DNA from: Sporosarcina sp. 6E9
GTDB lineage: Bacteria; Bacillota; Bacilli; Bacillales_A; Planococcaceae
Direction of reading: 5' to 3'
NCBI RefSeq assembly: GCF_017921835.1
Contig: NZ_JAGEMN010000001.1
Coordinates: 1,481,874 to 1,545,873 of the forward strand
Length of the DNA stretch: 64,000 nt
A program made the translations under genes and the position numbers. The notes beneath the pieces are model-generated. The model did not search any database. It worked only from the letters and a program-made list of their open reading frames with translations, and was not told the origin of the DNA. This document shows positions 62,886 through 64,000 of this stretch, one piece after another. Numbering within the stretch: the first letter of the stretch is position 1; each line of letters starts with the position of its first letter.

Positions 62886-62926
62886 AAAAAAGCATAGGAG
62901 AAGAATTATTGAAATCCCTCCTATGC
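62886..62926 (-). terminator. Terminator after the NCS2 permease
   Basis: GCATAGGAG / CTCCTATGC stem with a T run on the minus strand. Confidence 0.85.
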
Positions 62927-62938
62927 TACAATATGAGA

Positions 62939-64000
62939 TTAAACTTTCTGTTCAGCTAGTTTTGCTTGTTTTTTCTTAGGAGACGGAAGCATATTGAATA
63001 ATATATTCAACGCAATTGCGGTCAAACTGCCCGCAACAATACCGTTACTTGTAAACATTTGTAGGCTTGTTGGAAGATTCGCAAATAACTCTGGTGCTAC
63101 AGTGACACCTAGACCGATTCCGATGGAACAAGCGATAATCATCGAATTTTCTTGCGATGACACAAAGCTTTTACTCAGCATTTTAATCCCTTGAGAAATA
63201 ACCATTCCAAACATTGCAATCATCGCTCCACCTAATACAGCAGTTGGAATAATCGTTGTAATCGCAGCAATTTTTGGTACAAAACCAAGTGTGACCAGCA
63301 TCAATCCTGTGATGAAAATGACTTTTCTTGATTTCACGCCGGACATTTGAATTAGCCCGACGTTTTGTGAAAACGTCGTATATGGGAATGCGTTAAATAA
63401 CCCGCCTAATAATACAGCGATTCCTTCTGCACGATATCCTTTTGCAAGATCATTTTTCTTTAATTTCCGCTCACAGATATCTCCTAAGGCAAAATAAACA
63501 CCGGTAGATTCAACTAAAGAAACCATTGCAACGAGAATCATCGTTAAAATTGCCGACCATTCAAAAGTAGGCATTCCAAAATAAAACGGCTTCACCATAT
63601 GGAAAACAGACGCTTCCTTAACGGGCGCAAAATCGACTATGCCCATAAACATCGCGACAGCTGAACCAGCGAGTAACCCTATCAAAATAGAAATTGCGCG
63701 CATAAAACCTGTAGACATCCGATATAACACGATAATAAATAGCAAAGTACCGAAAGCAAGTGAGATATTCGTCAACGAGCCGAAATCGCTTGCACCTTGA
63801 CCACCACCCGCATTATTAATCGCAACTGGTATTAATGTAATTCCTATAATCGTCACGACTGATCCTGTAACCACAGGTGGGAAAAAGCGGACCAAGCTTC
63901 CAAAAAAACTACTAATAACAATAACGAATAATCCCGACACAAGAATCGCGCCGTATATCGCAGAAATCCCAAACTCTCCGCCAATCGCTATCATTGGACC
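62939..64000 (-). CDS. NCS2 family purine permease, partial (N-terminus beyond the window)
   Basis: Membrane symporter of the xanthine/uric acid branch (PbuX-like). About ten hydrophobic segments remain; the reading frame is open to the right edge. Motifs include FNAFPYTTFSQNVGLIQMSG and VLGGAMIAMFGMVIS. Differs from PyrP at the substrate region; xanthine is the likely class. Confidence 0.88.
   Translation of the reverse strand, partial: GPMIAIGGEFGISAIYGAILVSGLFVIVISSFFGSLVRFFPPVVTGSVVTIIGITLIPVAINNAGGGQGASDFGSLTNISLAFGTLLFIIVLYRMSTGFMRAISILIGLLAGSAVAMFMGIVDFAPVKEASVFHMVKPFYFGMPTFEWSAILTMILVAMVSLVESTGVYFALGDICERKLKKNDLAKGYRAEGIAVLLGGLFNAFPYTTFSQNVGLIQMSGVKSRKVIFITGLMLVTLGFVPKIAAITTIIPTAVLGGAMIAMFGMVISQGIKMLSKSFVSSQENSMIIACSIGIGLGVTVAPELFANLPTSLQMFTSNGIVAGSLTAIALNILFNMLPSPKKKQAKLAEQKV

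Overview
The window is a chromosomal core-genome segment of a low-GC, endospore-forming member of the Bacillales. The best fit is the Planococcaceae/Sporosarcina group. Gene order follows the Bacillus subtilis ylbM-to-prkC region, with sporulation sigma factors (sigE, sigG, spoIIGA, spoVD, spoVE), bacillithiol synthesis (bshC), a PyrR-controlled pyr operon and an ileS T-box. The genus is an inference from synteny and general sequence character, not from a marker gene. Nearly everything is on the minus strand; only rqcH, one lipoprotein gene and tmcAL read rightward.

Layout, left to right (transcription mostly right to left): (1) 1-9303, prkC (cut by the window edge), prpC, rsmB, fmt, def, priA, coaBC, rpoZ and gmk, tightly packed with several 4-base overlaps. 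(2) 9446-11137, rqcH on the plus strand, followed by a tandem 81-bp repeat. (3) 11434-22991, a ten-gene de novo pyrimidine operon pyrR-pyrP-pyrB-pyrC-pyrAA-pyrAB-pyrK-pyrD-pyrF-pyrE with one promoter and one PyrR attenuator. (4) 22972-30899, rluD, lspA, ileS with its T-box, divIVA, ylmH, ylmG, sepF, ylmE, ylmC. (5) 31028-33465, sigG, sigE, spoIIGA. (6) 34214-48933, the division and cell wall (dcw) cluster from ftsZ to mraZ, lacking murE, murG and murB. (7) 49233-53091, a lipoprotein gene and a three-gene ABC-2 exporter inserted between mraZ and bshC. (8) 53526-62837, bshC, a DUF3397 gene, a panE-like gene, an acyl-CoA carboxylase set with a crotonase-fold protein, rpmF, ylbN and tmcAL. (9) 62939-64000, a partial NCS2 purine permease.

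Most genes are ordinary. The strongest anomaly is PyrAA, the glutaminase subunit of carbamoyl-phosphate synthetase. It is full length, but its catalytic Cys is Gly249 and its catalytic His is Tyr334, and several other invariant glutamine-site residues are changed. The operon's synthetase may therefore use free ammonia or a glutaminase subunit encoded elsewhere. Secondary signals are a MraY with a conserved lysine replaced, a crotonase-family protein without its second catalytic Glu beside an acyl-CoA carboxylase, a hairpin that should form only on read-through mRNA at the sigG start, ten-base-spaced TGG repeats before mraZ, and several intergenic palindromic or dispersed repeats. I found no CRISPR array, tRNA, rRNA, prophage or transposase gene.
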